This document shows, in pieces, positions 1 through 6,648 of a DNA stretch of 9,649 nucleotides. Origin of the DNA: Holophaga sp. (lineage in GTDB: Bacteria > Acidobacteriota > Holophagae > Holophagales > Holophagaceae); the NCBI GenBank assembly GCA_031292735.1, contig JARLGP010000157.1, positions 1 to 9,649 of the forward strand, read 5' to 3'. Numbering within the stretch: the first letter of the stretch is position 1; every line of letters begins with the position of its first letter. Below the pieces are notes generated by a model. That model saw only the letters and a list, made by a program, of their open reading frames with translations, was not told the origin of the DNA and searched no databases. The position numbers were made by a program, and so were the translations under genes.

Positions 1-16
1 TCGTTTTTGCACCCTT

Positions 17-131
17 CGTCGTGGCTATACCCTGGAGGTCACACCCGTTCCCATTCCGAACACGGCAGTTAAGCTCCAGAGGGCCGATGATACTTCCTGG
101 CACACAGGTGGAAAAGTAGGTCGCCGCGACG
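17..131 (+). rRNA. rrf: 5S ribosomal RNA
   Basis: Complete 5S rRNA, about 115 nt, the large-subunit RNA that contacts 23S rRNA. The 5' end (CGTCGTGGC) pairs with the 3' end (GCCGCGACG) to form helix I. Between them are the highly conserved 5S segments CCCGTTCCCATTCCGAACACGG, here at about 43-64, and the AAGCTCC segment just after it. Positions 1-16 would be the end of the 23S-5S spacer. This is the last gene of an rRNA operon entering from the left. The ends were set from the pairing and could be off by one or two bases. Confidence 0.96.
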
Positions 132-142
132 TTAAAAATCCC

Positions 143-171
143 AAGCCCCCCGCTCACGCGGGGGGCTTTTT
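143..171 (+). terminator. Rho-independent terminator of the rRNA operon
   Basis: A perfect 11-bp stem (AAGCCCCCCGC, 143-153, with GCGGGGGGCTT, 158-168) and a TCAC tetraloop is followed by a short T run (167-171). It starts 12 nt after the 5S gene, the usual place for rRNA operon termination. Confidence 0.92.
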
Positions 172-189
172 GCGTACCCAAAAAAAGAC

Positions 190-235
190 AAAAAAAGGGG
201 GAACCGTTGGCCATGCCAGGCCTGAATGGTTCCCC
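190..235 (-). terminator. Terminator of the leftward GntR gene
   Basis: GGGGAACC (198-205) pairs with GGTTCCCC (228-235). The enclosed loop holds two self-complementary GGCC sites (209-212 and 219-222) that can extend the hairpin. Read on the minus strand, the stem is followed by a run of seven T (positions 196-190) and then another T-rich stretch. It lies 18 bp beyond the stop codon of the GntR gene. Confidence 0.85.
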
Positions 236-252
236 GAAAAGGTGGCCGAGCC

Positions 253-945
253 TCAATCCTTGGCCAGGCCTTTGCGAATGGAGTCGTCCTCCAGCCGCAT
301 GGCGTCGGCCAGGTCGGAGAAGGCTCCGTTGATGTGCTCGGAGATCAGCCGGCTGGCGCGCGGGCCGTCATGCTGGGCGATGGCTTCGATGATGGCGCTG
401 TGGTCCCGCGGGATGCGCTTGGCCTGCTCCTGGCTGCGGCCGAAACGCATGCGCAGCGGCAAGGTCAGGTCGTAGGTGCGGTGCAGGAGGGCTCCGGCCG
501 CCTCGTTGCGGGTTGCGCCGACGATCAGGCTGTGGAACTCGCGGTCCGACTCCTGCAGATGCGCTTCGCAGTCCGCGGTAATGGCCTCCTCCTGGCGGGC
601 CAGGACCTCGCGCATGTGCGCAACCTCCACGGGGGTCGCCCGGTTGGCCAGTTCGGTCACGAAGAACATTTCCAATGCCTTGCGGATCTCGTACATCTGC
701 CAGAGGAAATGCTCGTCGATGCGGCGCACGCTGGCCCCGCGGTTGGCCGACATCACCACCAGCCCCTCGCCCTGGAGCTGCTGGAGCGCCTCGCGGATGG
801 GCATGGCGCTGATGCCGTAGCGCTGCACCAGATCGGTGATCTTCAGCCGGTCACCATCCCGGAACTGGCCGGTGATGATGTCGTTGCGGATGATGTCGCG
901 CACCCGCTGGTAGTTGGTCTTGCCGAGGTTGAAGCTATCGGTCAT
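253..945 (-). CDS. GntR-family transcriptional regulator, FadR type with FCD ligand domain
   Basis: A 230-residue DNA-binding repressor or activator of the GntR/FadR subfamily. The winged helix-turn-helix covers about residues 10-75; the recognition region around ISAMPIREALQQLQGEGLV (45-63) is typical. The FCD all-helical effector domain follows (about 80-215). D134, H138, H182 and H204 match the usual FCD metal-binding Asp/His set, so it probably senses a small carboxylate through a bound metal. The ATG at 945 has a GGGAGG ribosome site five to six bases upstream. It is the distal gene of a leftward pair with the enolase-superfamily gene (103-bp gap). By context it probably regulates that gene and the divergent PfpI-MFS pair. 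The family assignment is firm; effector and targets are inferred. Confidence 0.93.
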   Translation of the reverse strand: MTDSFNLGKTNYQRVRDIIRNDIITGQFRDGDRLKITDLVQRYGISAMPIREALQQLQGEGLVVMSANRGASVRRIDEHFLWQMYEIRKALEMFFVTELANRATPVEVAHMREVLARQEEAITADCEAHLQESDREFHSLIVGATRNEAAGALLHRTYDLTLPLRMRFGRSQEQAKRIPRDHSAIIEAIAQHDGPRASRLISEHINGAFSDLADAMRLEDDSIRKGLAKD

Positions 946-1048
946 GCCGGCCTCCCGGCCGCCCCAGGCTGGAAAAGCCGCAGGAACGCCGCGAAGGCGC
1001 CCCCGCGGCCAACAGGAAGGGACCGGTGGGGCCCGTCAACCATCATCC

Positions 1049-2188
1049 TCATACGTAAGCTGGTCCCTCGGTTCCGGGGAAGTGGAGAATCATGTCCTCG
1101 TTCACGTCGACCCCGATGCCCGGCTTTTCGCTGGGCGAAATGGTTCCGTCGGCGCTGATGCGGATGGGAGGATCAATCAGCTCGTCGCGCAACGGATTGT
1201 TAAGCGAACAATCGGCTTCGAAATAGCCGCTATTTTCAATTGTACTCAGAAACTGCACTGAAGCCATCTGATTGATGCCCTGGCTGCTGTGCAGGTTGAT
1301 CGGCAGCTTGTGGGCGGACGCCATGGCGGCAATCTTCAGCGCTTCGGTGATGCCGCCGCACTTGGACAGATCGGGCTGCAGGATGTCCACCGCCTCCTCG
1401 TCGATCAGCCGGGAGAATTCGAACCGGGTGAAGTGGTTTTCGCCGGCGGCCAGGGCCACGGTGCCGAAGCTTTTGGCCTGGCGGTAAAGACGGTAGTCAT
1501 GGGCCGGGAACGGCTCTTCCAGCCAACCCACCGCGCAGTCGTCGAAGGCCGGGATGGCCCGCCGGGTGTCGGCCAGGGTGTAGCCGGTGTTGGCGTCCAC
1601 CAGGATATCGATATCCGGGCCCAGGGCGGAGCGCACCGCCTCCACCCGGGCGATGTCGGCCGCCACCGTGTCGCCGCCGATGCGCAGCTTCAGCGCCTTG
1701 AAGCCGGCCGCGATGAAGCCCTTGGCCTCCTCCACCAGCGTTTCCGGCGGCTGGATGCCCAGCGAGATGCCGCCCGCGTAGGCGGGAACCTTGCGGCTGC
1801 GCCCGCCCAGCAGCTTGTACAGCGGCCAGCCCACGGCCTTGCCGCGAATGTCCCACAGCGCCATGTCGATCCCGCTCATGGCCATGGCGCAGGCGCTGCC
1901 CATGCCGTGGCTGCCCAACTGGAACTTGTAGATCTTGGACCAGACCCCGTTCACGTCGGTGGCGTCCATCCCCATGACCAGCTGGCGGAGCGTGGTGTTC
2001 ACCAGGGTGGCGATGGCCAGGTGGGCCCGTCCGTGGTGGGATTCTCCCCAGCCGACCAGCCCGCTTTCCGTCGTCACTTTCACGAACACGATGTCGCGCT
2101 TCACCATCGTGCCGATGCCAAGGCGCACCCGGATCTCGGGCGGCACCGGCACGGTGACGGGGAATGCCTTGATTTCTACGATTTTCAT
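1049..2188 (-). CDS. Enolase-superfamily enzyme (mandelate racemase / muconate lactonizing type), probable acid-sugar dehydratase or racemase
   Basis: A 379-residue cytosolic enzyme expected to abstract the proton next to a carboxylate with a bound Mg2+. The N-terminal capping domain (about 1-125) contains GLVGWGE and the helix SGIDMALWDIRGKAVG (105-120). The barrel carries the metal ligands D198 (VDAN), E224 (WLEEP) and E250 (AAGEN). The D273 (QPDLSKCGG) and H300 pair resembles the acid/base dyad of the mandelate racemase group. The second-strand motif is K167-L-R169, where KxK or KxH is more common. The start was placed at 2188: ATG there has AGAGGTG just upstream and begins MKIVEIKAF, typical of the family. 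A longer version to 2266 would run through the AT-rich promoter. Substrate is not determinable; with an ACS-type permease beside it, a sugar acid or hydroxy acid is likely. Confidence 0.92.
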   Translation of the reverse strand: MKIVEIKAFPVTVPVPPEIRVRLGIGTMVKRDIVFVKVTTESGLVGWGESHHGRAHLAIATLVNTTLRQLVMGMDATDVNGVWSKIYKFQLGSHGMGSACAMAMSGIDMALWDIRGKAVGWPLYKLLGGRSRKVPAYAGGISLGIQPPETLVEEAKGFIAAGFKALKLRIGGDTVAADIARVEAVRSALGPDIDILVDANTGYTLADTRRAIPAFDDCAVGWLEEPFPAHDYRLYRQAKSFGTVALAAGENHFTRFEFSRLIDEEAVDILQPDLSKCGGITEALKIAAMASAHKLPINLHSSQGINQMASVQFLSTIENSGYFEADCSLNNPLRDELIDPPIRISADGTISPSEKPGIGVDVNEDMILHFPGTEGPAYV

Positions 2189-2227
2189 GGACACCTCTGG
2201 GAAAAGAAATGTCGGCCCGAGCACGAC

Positions 2228-2266
2228 ATTTGATTGCTTGATAAAAAATATTATATCAAATATCAT
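2228..2266. promoter_or_regulatory. AT-rich divergent promoter with nested inverted repeats (candidate GntR operator)
   Basis: The 103-bp gap between the divergent genes holds TTGATA (2238-2243) and TATCAT (2261-2266) spaced 17 bp, a good sigma-70 match for the rightward PfpI-MFS unit. TTGATA is also the left arm of an inverted repeat with TATCAA (2254-2259). A second pair, ATTTGAT (2228-2234) and ATCAAAT (2255-2261), surrounds it. ATATCAA/ATATCAT is also tandemly repeated at 7-bp spacing (2253-2266). On the minus strand, TATAAT (2255-2250) could be the -10 of the leftward gene, with only a poor -35. Binding here would affect both directions. Assignment to the neighbouring GntR protein is inference from position. 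Confidence 0.6.
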
Positions 2267-2291
2267 TTCTTATTGAAAGGGAGGACCCACC

Positions 2292-2885
2292 ATGAAGCTC
2301 AAAGGACTTTCCATCTGCATGCCCGTGGCGCATGAGTTCGAGGATCTCGAACTACTGTACCCTCTGCTCCGCCTGTCGGAGGAAGGGGCGAAGATCACCA
2401 TCGGCTGCTACCACGCCAGTTTCAGCGCCCGTCCGTACGTGGGCGACACCAAGCCCATCACCGGGCGGCTGGGCTATCCGGTGCCGCCGGTGCCGCTGGT
2501 CACCGGACGCCGGTTCGAGGTGGCCGACATGCTGACTCTGAAGCCGGAGAATTTCGACGCGGTGGTGATTGCCGGTGGATTCGCCCCCGACATCCTGCGG
2601 CGCGAACCCTACATCGTCGACTTCGTGCGCCAGGCCGACGCCCAGGGCAAGGTGATCGCGGCCATCTGCCACGCTCCCTGGCTGGCCATCTCCGCCGGGA
2701 TCGTCCGGGGCCGCCGGGTCACCAGCTGGATCAGCCTGAAGGACGATCTGGTGAACGCCGGCGGACTGTGGGAGGACAACGCTTCCGTGGTGGACCGCAA
2801 CCTCATCACCGCGCGCTGCCCGGATGATCTGCCGGAATTCTGCCTGGCAGTCATCGCGGCGCTGGCACCCAAAGGAGAGAAGTGA
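2292..2885 (+). CDS. DJ-1/PfpI family protein (class I glutamine amidotransferase-like)
   Basis: A 197-residue protein of the DJ-1/PfpI superfamily. This includes the PfpI/YhbO-type proteins, to which glyoxalase, protein deglycase or peptidase activity has been attributed, and some hydratases. The nucleophile elbow AICHAP places C126 next to H127. The conserved glutamate in HEFEDLE (E17) aligns with the E12 position of PfpI. The ends (GIVRGRRVTSW, KDDLVNAGG) closely follow the PfpI pattern, and the length is slightly above the usual 166-190. ATG is preceded by GGGAGGA at a good distance. It is the first gene of a rightward pair; its TGA overlaps the permease ATG by one base (TGATG). Its role beside an enolase-type dehydratase is unknown; processing a reactive oxo-acid intermediate is a guess. 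Confidence 0.92.
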   Translation: MKLKGLSICMPVAHEFEDLELLYPLLRLSEEGAKITIGCYHASFSARPYVGDTKPITGRLGYPVPPVPLVTGRRFEVADMLTLKPENFDAVVIAGGFAPDILRREPYIVDFVRQADAQGKVIAAICHAPWLAISAGIVRGRRVTSWISLKDDLVNAGGLWEDNASVVDRNLITARCPDDLPEFCLAVIAALAPKGEK

Positions 2886-4162
2886 TGCCGGAGGTTTCCA
2901 GCACCGCGATCGGCAAGACCCGCTGGCTGCACATCATTCCTGCCATCTTCCTGCTCTACACCATCTCGTTCTTCGACCGGGTCAATATCGGCATGGCCCT
3001 GCCCAGCATGGCCCTGGACCTGCACCTTTCGCCCTCCATGCAGGGCTTCGTGGGCGGCATTTTCTTCTGGGGCTACCTGCCCGGGTTCCTGGCGGGGGGT
3101 TGGCTGGCATTGCGGTTCGGGGCCAAGCGCGTGGTCATGGGCTCGCTGATCACCTGGGGCCTGTTCTCCATGGGCACCGGGCTGGCGGCCAATTTCTATC
3201 AAGTGGTCACCCTGCGCTTCCTTCTGGGGCTGGCCGAAGGCCCGCTTTGGACCTCGCTGCTGCTGCTGCTTTCCCAGTGGTTCCTGCGCTCCGAACGGGG
3301 CCGGGCGATCGGTCTGTGGAACCTGAGCATGCCGTTCGGCGCGCTGCTTTCCGGCCCGCTGTCCGGGCTGGTGCTGCAGTATTCCAACTGGCATTGGATG
3401 TTCCTGCTGGGTGGATTGCCCGCCTGGGTCTGGGCCATCGTCTGGTGGTTCAGCATTCCTGACGACCTGGACCATGCCGGCTGGCTGCCCGCGGAAGAGA
3501 AGCGTCAGTTGGAGATCGGACTGGCCTCCGAGAAGAAGGAATTCGCGGTGACCCACAACGCGCCCCAGTCCCCGGACTGGCACGCCATGCTGCGGCAGCC
3601 CACCGTGTGGCTGCTGCTGGGGGCCACCTGCTTCAACAACATGATCTTCTACGGCTTCAGCCTCTGGCTGCCCAGCGTGATCAAGGCGGCCACCAGCCTG
3701 AACATCGTCAGCATCGGGATGGTGAACGCCGTGCCTTACGTGGCGGCGGGCATCGGCCTGCTGTGGTGCACCCGCAGTTCCGATCGGCACAAGGAACGCC
3801 GGCTCCACGCCGGGATTCCGATGATCGTCGGCGGCATCCTGCTGTTCCTGGGCTCCCAGGTGGACGCGGGGATGCTGAAGCTGATCCTGTTCGTCCTGGT
3901 GGGCGGCACCATGTATATGACGCTGCCGCTCATCTCCACCCTGGTCACCGACGTGTTCCCGGCCCAGATGGCGATTCCGGCCAGCGCCATGATCGGCAGC
4001 TTCGGCAACCTGTTCGGCGGCTTCGTCGGGCCGCAGATGATCGGCTCGCTCAAGCAGATCACCGGCAACTTCATCTGGGCGTTCAGCGCCATCGGTGTGC
4101 TGGGGGTCGTCGGAGGATTGCTCATCCTCTGCATCCGGCCCGTGCGACCCATAGCCGAATAA
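2885..4162 (+). CDS. MFS transporter, anion:cation symporter (ACS) type
   Basis: A 425-residue inner-membrane permease with about 12 hydrophobic spans in two halves, split by a polar loop around residues 195-235. The first span ends in FFDRVNIGMALP (29-40), a hallmark of the ACS group (phthalate, glucarate/galactarate, tartrate, galactonate permeases). GGWLALRFGAKR (71-82) is the MFS loop 2-3 motif in modified form. The start is taken as ATG 2885, not GTG 2882: the ribosome site GGAG (2874-2877) is seven bases from ATG and only four from GTG. That site lies inside the last codons of the upstream gene, and the two genes overlap by one base, so translation is probably coupled. It likely imports the carboxylate handled by the divergent enolase-superfamily enzyme; the exact substrate is not visible. 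Confidence 0.93.
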   Translation: MPEVSSTAIGKTRWLHIIPAIFLLYTISFFDRVNIGMALPSMALDLHLSPSMQGFVGGIFFWGYLPGFLAGGWLALRFGAKRVVMGSLITWGLFSMGTGLAANFYQVVTLRFLLGLAEGPLWTSLLLLLSQWFLRSERGRAIGLWNLSMPFGALLSGPLSGLVLQYSNWHWMFLLGGLPAWVWAIVWWFSIPDDLDHAGWLPAEEKRQLEIGLASEKKEFAVTHNAPQSPDWHAMLRQPTVWLLLGATCFNNMIFYGFSLWLPSVIKAATSLNIVSIGMVNAVPYVAAGIGLLWCTRSSDRHKERRLHAGIPMIVGGILLFLGSQVDAGMLKLILFVLVGGTMYMTLPLISTLVTDVFPAQMAIPASAMIGSFGNLFGGFVGPQMIGSLKQITGNFIWAFSAIGVLGVVGGLLILCIRPVRPIAE

Positions 4163-4176
4163 TCGTTCCTTGCACA

Positions 4177-4210
4177 AGAGGGGGGGCCAGAAGAATCTGG
4201 CCCCCCCTCT
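4177..4210 (+). terminator. Strong GC hairpin after the MFS gene
   Basis: A perfect 14-bp stem (4177-4190 with 4197-4210; core GAGGGGGGGCCAG) and a six-base loop AAGAAT starts 14 nt after the stop codon. No good T run follows, only ACGTTT. It probably acts as a terminator or 3'-end stabiliser for the PfpI-MFS transcript and separates it from the next unit. Confidence 0.75.
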
Positions 4211-4292
4211 ACGTTTGCCCGGAAGGCTCCACGAAGATGGGGCCCCGGTTTCGGGCCAGCGCCGCGGCGAGCAAGGCCCTAAAAAAATCCCT

Positions 4293-4329
4293 ATTGTCTT
4301 ACGTACAAACCGACTTGAATTGCGAACAA
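4293..4329 (+). promoter_or_regulatory. Candidate MocR operator A (two 15-bp boxes 21 bp apart)
   Basis: Box A1 is TTGTCTTACGTACAA (4294-4308). Box A2 is TTGAATTGCGAACAA (4315-4329). They match at 11 of 15 positions and start exactly 21 bp apart, two helical turns. A1 matches the boxes at 7853 and 9226 (consensus TTGTCNTACNNACAA), and the arrangement with a second box matches the site upstream of the MocR gene. It lies in the leader region of the MHS transporter gene. MocR as the binding protein is inferred. Confidence 0.65.
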
Positions 4330-4381
4330 AATTTAACATCGATCCATGACAATTCAGCGACGAATCCTTTTTGGAGGTGCG

Positions 4382-4489
4382 ATGTCTCCCGGGGTTTTTT
4401 TTAGCCATAGCACGAGAATGAACGAACCCGATCTGCAGCCGGGTCCCAATCCGTGGAGCGCAGGCTCGCGGTCCGGCACCCTGGACTGA
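4382..4489 (+). CDS. Possible leader peptide or remnant upstream of the MHS transporter
   Basis: A short reading frame of 35 codons from ATG 4382 to TGA 4487-4489, beginning MSPGVFFSHS. A strong GGAGG (4373-4377) lies four bases before the ATG. The DNA from operator A through this start (ATCC-TTTTT-GGAGGTGC then a start codon and S-P codons) matches the equivalent region at 9292-9332. No family is recognised, and the C-terminal part is Pro/Gly/Ser-rich and unremarkable. It could be a translated leader, or the shared 5' end of a duplicated promoter segment attached to unrelated DNA. Protein-coding status is uncertain. Confidence 0.35.
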   Translation: MSPGVFFSHSTRMNEPDLQPGPNPWSAGSRSGTLD

Positions 4490-4679
4490 GCAGGAACACC
4501 AAGGCAGTGTCCCACTGAAGGCCATCTCCGGGTTGGTAGCGGAAGCTTTACCTGTCAACACGTGATTTCTGCGCGATGCAAGGTAGCCATCCCTTGGAAA
4601 GGCTTTGCCCTACCCGAATTCGGGCCGGATCGCCGTTATGCGGTTCTCCAATCAGCACCTTAACCCCTAACCCCTTTAT
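4490..4679 (+). other. Leader region without a recognisable gene
   Basis: About 190 bp between the short frame at 4382 and the ribosome site of the transporter. Frames here are short and lack ribosome sites. The ATG codons at 4576 and 4678 extend the transporter frame but have no Shine-Dalgarno sequence. No riboswitch or clear terminator was seen. It is probably a long 5' untranslated region, making the leader from operator A to the transporter start over 350 nt. Confidence 0.5.
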
Positions 4680-4686
4680 GAGGAGA
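4680..4686 (+). promoter_or_regulatory. Ribosome binding site that fixes a TTG start
   Basis: GAGGAGA (4680-4686) is followed after six bases by TTG at 4693. The in-frame ATG at 4678 lies on top of this site and has only CCCCTAACCCCTTT before it. The TTG is therefore the better initiation codon. Confidence 0.7.
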
Positions 4687-4692
4687 GTCAAC

Positions 4693-6009
4693 TTGAACGG
4701 ACAACCAAGTAAATTCTTGAAGGTCACCGGCGCGGTGATCGGCAATGCCCTGGAATGGTACGATTTCACGGTCTATGCCTTCATGACGCCGATCATCAGC
4801 AGGCTGTTCTTCCCGATGGATCCCAGCAATCCCAATGCCCACATCAATGCCCTGCTGGCCACCACGGCAGTGTTCGGCGTCGGGTTCGTGATGCGTCCCG
4901 TGGGCGGCCTCGTGCTGGGCATCATCGGCGACAAGTACGGCCGGCGCACCGGCATGCTGCTGGGCATGACCATCATGGCCGTGGCCACGGTGCTGATGAC
5001 CTTCGCGCCCACCTACAAGCAGATTGGCGTGATCGCCCCGCTGTTCATCCTGGTCTCGCGGATGATGGAAGGCTTTTCGGTGGGCGGTGAGTTCGGCACC
5101 TCCACGGCCTACCTCATCGAAATGGCCCCCAAGGGCAAGAGCGGCATCTACGGCTCCTGGCAGCTCACAGGGCAGATCGCCGCGCTGGCGGTGGGCGCCG
5201 GGTTCGGCGTCTACCTCACCCAGTGCTTCACCCAGGCCCAGCTGGAGTCCGGCATCTGGCGCGTCCCCTTCGGCTTCGGATTGATCATCATCCCGGGCGC
5301 CTGGTACATCCGCCGGTTCCTGCAGGAGAGCGAGACCTTCATCAACATGAAGAAGCAGCAGAAGCTCAATCCTGGCAAGAGCCTGGGCAAGGACCTGGTG
5401 GGTCATACCCGGCACCTGCTGGTGAGCATCGGCATGATCACTGCCAGCGCGGTGTCGTTCTACGGCATCTTCACCTACACCGTTACCTATTCCAAGGAAG
5501 TGCTGCACTTGCCCATGGCCGACGGGTTCCTGGCCCAGCTGGTGGGTTGTGTGATCACCGTGGCGCTGATCCCGGTGGGCGGCCTTCTGTGCGACCGGTT
5601 CAGGGACCACCGCAAGGGAATGCTGGTGACCTTCCTGGGCATCTACTTCCTCATGATGTACCCGCTCTACGCCTGGCAGATGGTGAGTCCCTCCCTCACC
5701 AAGCTGATCATGGTGCAGACGGCCATCTGCCCGGTGGCGGCCCTGTTCCTGGGCGTCTACACCACCACCATGTCTGAGCTCTTCCCGGCCCGGCTCCGCG
5801 CCACCGGATTGTCGGTGGCGAACAACGTGGCCGTGCTGGTCTTTGGCGGGTTCGCCCAGTTCTTCCTGACCTGGATTTTCAAGCTCACCGGCTCGTCGCT
5901 CGCCCCGGTCTATTACGTCATGGGCGGCCTCGCCCTTGGCTTCATCGGCGCCATGCTCATGCCTGAGAGCAAGGACGAGGATCTGACCGTTCCCGTCACC
6001 GTGTCATAG
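4693..6009 (+). CDS. MFS transporter, metabolite:H+ symporter (MHS) family
   Basis: A 438-residue inner-membrane proton symporter of the MHS family (relatives: ProP, KgtP, ShiA and citrate carriers). The N-terminus has GNALEWYDFTVYAF (17-30), the family signature. GGLVLGIIGDKYGRR (71-85) is the loop 2-3 MFS motif, and GFSVGGEFGTSTAYLIEMAP (127-146) is the span 4-5 motif. About 12 membrane spans are expected, and the length is normal. The start is TTG 4693 because of its ribosome site; ATG 4678 would add five residues. It stands alone on the plus strand, preceded by operator A and a long leader and followed by a hairpin at 6023. The shared operator suggests control by the MocR protein encoded at 7880-9232. 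A small zwitterion or carboxylate such as a betaine is plausible, but the substrate cannot be read from sequence. Confidence 0.93.
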   Translation: MNGQPSKFLKVTGAVIGNALEWYDFTVYAFMTPIISRLFFPMDPSNPNAHINALLATTAVFGVGFVMRPVGGLVLGIIGDKYGRRTGMLLGMTIMAVATVLMTFAPTYKQIGVIAPLFILVSRMMEGFSVGGEFGTSTAYLIEMAPKGKSGIYGSWQLTGQIAALAVGAGFGVYLTQCFTQAQLESGIWRVPFGFGLIIIPGAWYIRRFLQESETFINMKKQQKLNPGKSLGKDLVGHTRHLLVSIGMITASAVSFYGIFTYTVTYSKEVLHLPMADGFLAQLVGCVITVALIPVGGLLCDRFRDHRKGMLVTFLGIYFLMMYPLYAWQMVSPSLTKLIMVQTAICPVAALFLGVYTTTMSELFPARLRATGLSVANNVAVLVFGGFAQFFLTWIFKLTGSSLAPVYYVMGGLALGFIGAMLMPESKDEDLTVPVTVS

Positions 6010-6022
6010 CCCTATCCAAAAG

Positions 6023-6061
6023 AAGGGCCCCGGAACGGCATCTACCGTTCCGGGGCCCTTT
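6023..6061 (+). terminator. Terminator hairpin after the MHS transporter
   Basis: A perfect 16-bp stem (AAGGGCCCCGGAACGG, 6023-6038, with its complement at 6045-6060) and loop CATCTA sits 13 nt after the stop codon, followed by a short T-rich stretch. An almost identical hairpin occurs at 6649-6688. It forms the left end of the large inverted repeat. Confidence 0.8.
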
Positions 6062-6187
6062 CTGCAGTTTGGACATCTAGTCCGGTCCAATCATTCCCTG
6101 CCGGTGGCTCCGGAATCGTTCGTTCCAGCCCCCCGGGTTCGCGCCGACCCATTTCGAGTCCCCCGGCCAGGCGCCGACCCACACTTA

Positions 6188-6236
6188 CGCTTCGGACTTT
6201 CCGTCCTCGCAAGCTGCGGGCGGAAAATCCGAAGCG
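6188..6236. repeat. Secondary hairpin inside the left arm
   Basis: CGCTTCGGACTTTCCG (6188-6203) pairs with CGGAAAATCCGAAGCG (6221-6236) at 15 of 16 positions around a 17-nt loop. The same CGCTTCGGACTTTCCG unit recurs inverted in the right arm (about 6507-6522), so this module exists in three copies within the element. It marks the extra segment that makes the left arm longer than the right. Confidence 0.7.
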
Positions 6237-6648
6237 TTTGCCGTCCTCCAATCGGCTGAACACCGCGGTCTGTCCGCGACCCGGGACAGCCTGGTCTCCG
6301 CTCTGGCCATGTTCGGCCTGACCGGACGCTGGATCGCTGATTTCCGCCCCTTCTCCCGCAGCAACTGGGATGCCCGGACCTGCTTCCGTGGCGTGCTCCA
6401 CCATGCTCCTGGTTACGCGATCCGCTGGGGCCTCGGTTCCAGACCAATGACCTGCCCACCCTCCCTTCGAGCGGATTTGGCGGCCCAAGTCCAGCCGTTT
6501 GGAGGACGGAAAGTCCGAAGCGTAAGCGTGGGTCGGCGCCTGTCCGGGGGACCCGAGTTGAGGCGGCGCGTAGCTGAGGGACCCGGACGAACGTTTCCGG
6601 AGCCACCGGCAGGTCAAGATGGGACGGGACAAAATGTCCAAACTGCAG

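Noticed and set aside
946..1048. Possible separate promoter or operator between the enolase-superfamily and GntR genes
   Set aside because: Only the GntR ribosome site and short GC palindromes were visible; no plausible -10/-35 pair or longer repeat was found.
2189..2266. N-terminal extension of the enolase-superfamily gene to an upstream ATG
   Set aside because: The extra 26 residues are translated AT-rich promoter sequence without a ribosome site; the ATG at 2188 has one and gives the usual family N-terminus.
4297..4404. Possible CRISPR-like or integration-site repeat between 4293 and 9225
   Set aside because: There are only two long copies, each tied to a gene start and with internal operator boxes; no regular spacers or integrase. 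A shared control segment explains them better.
2609..4561. A 650-codon open frame on the minus strand opposite the MFS gene
   Set aside because: It is an antisense shadow of GC-rich coding DNA, runs through the hairpin at 4177-4210 and operator A, and reads as low-complexity Gln/His/Gly/Arg text. The plus-strand MFS gene is unmistakable.
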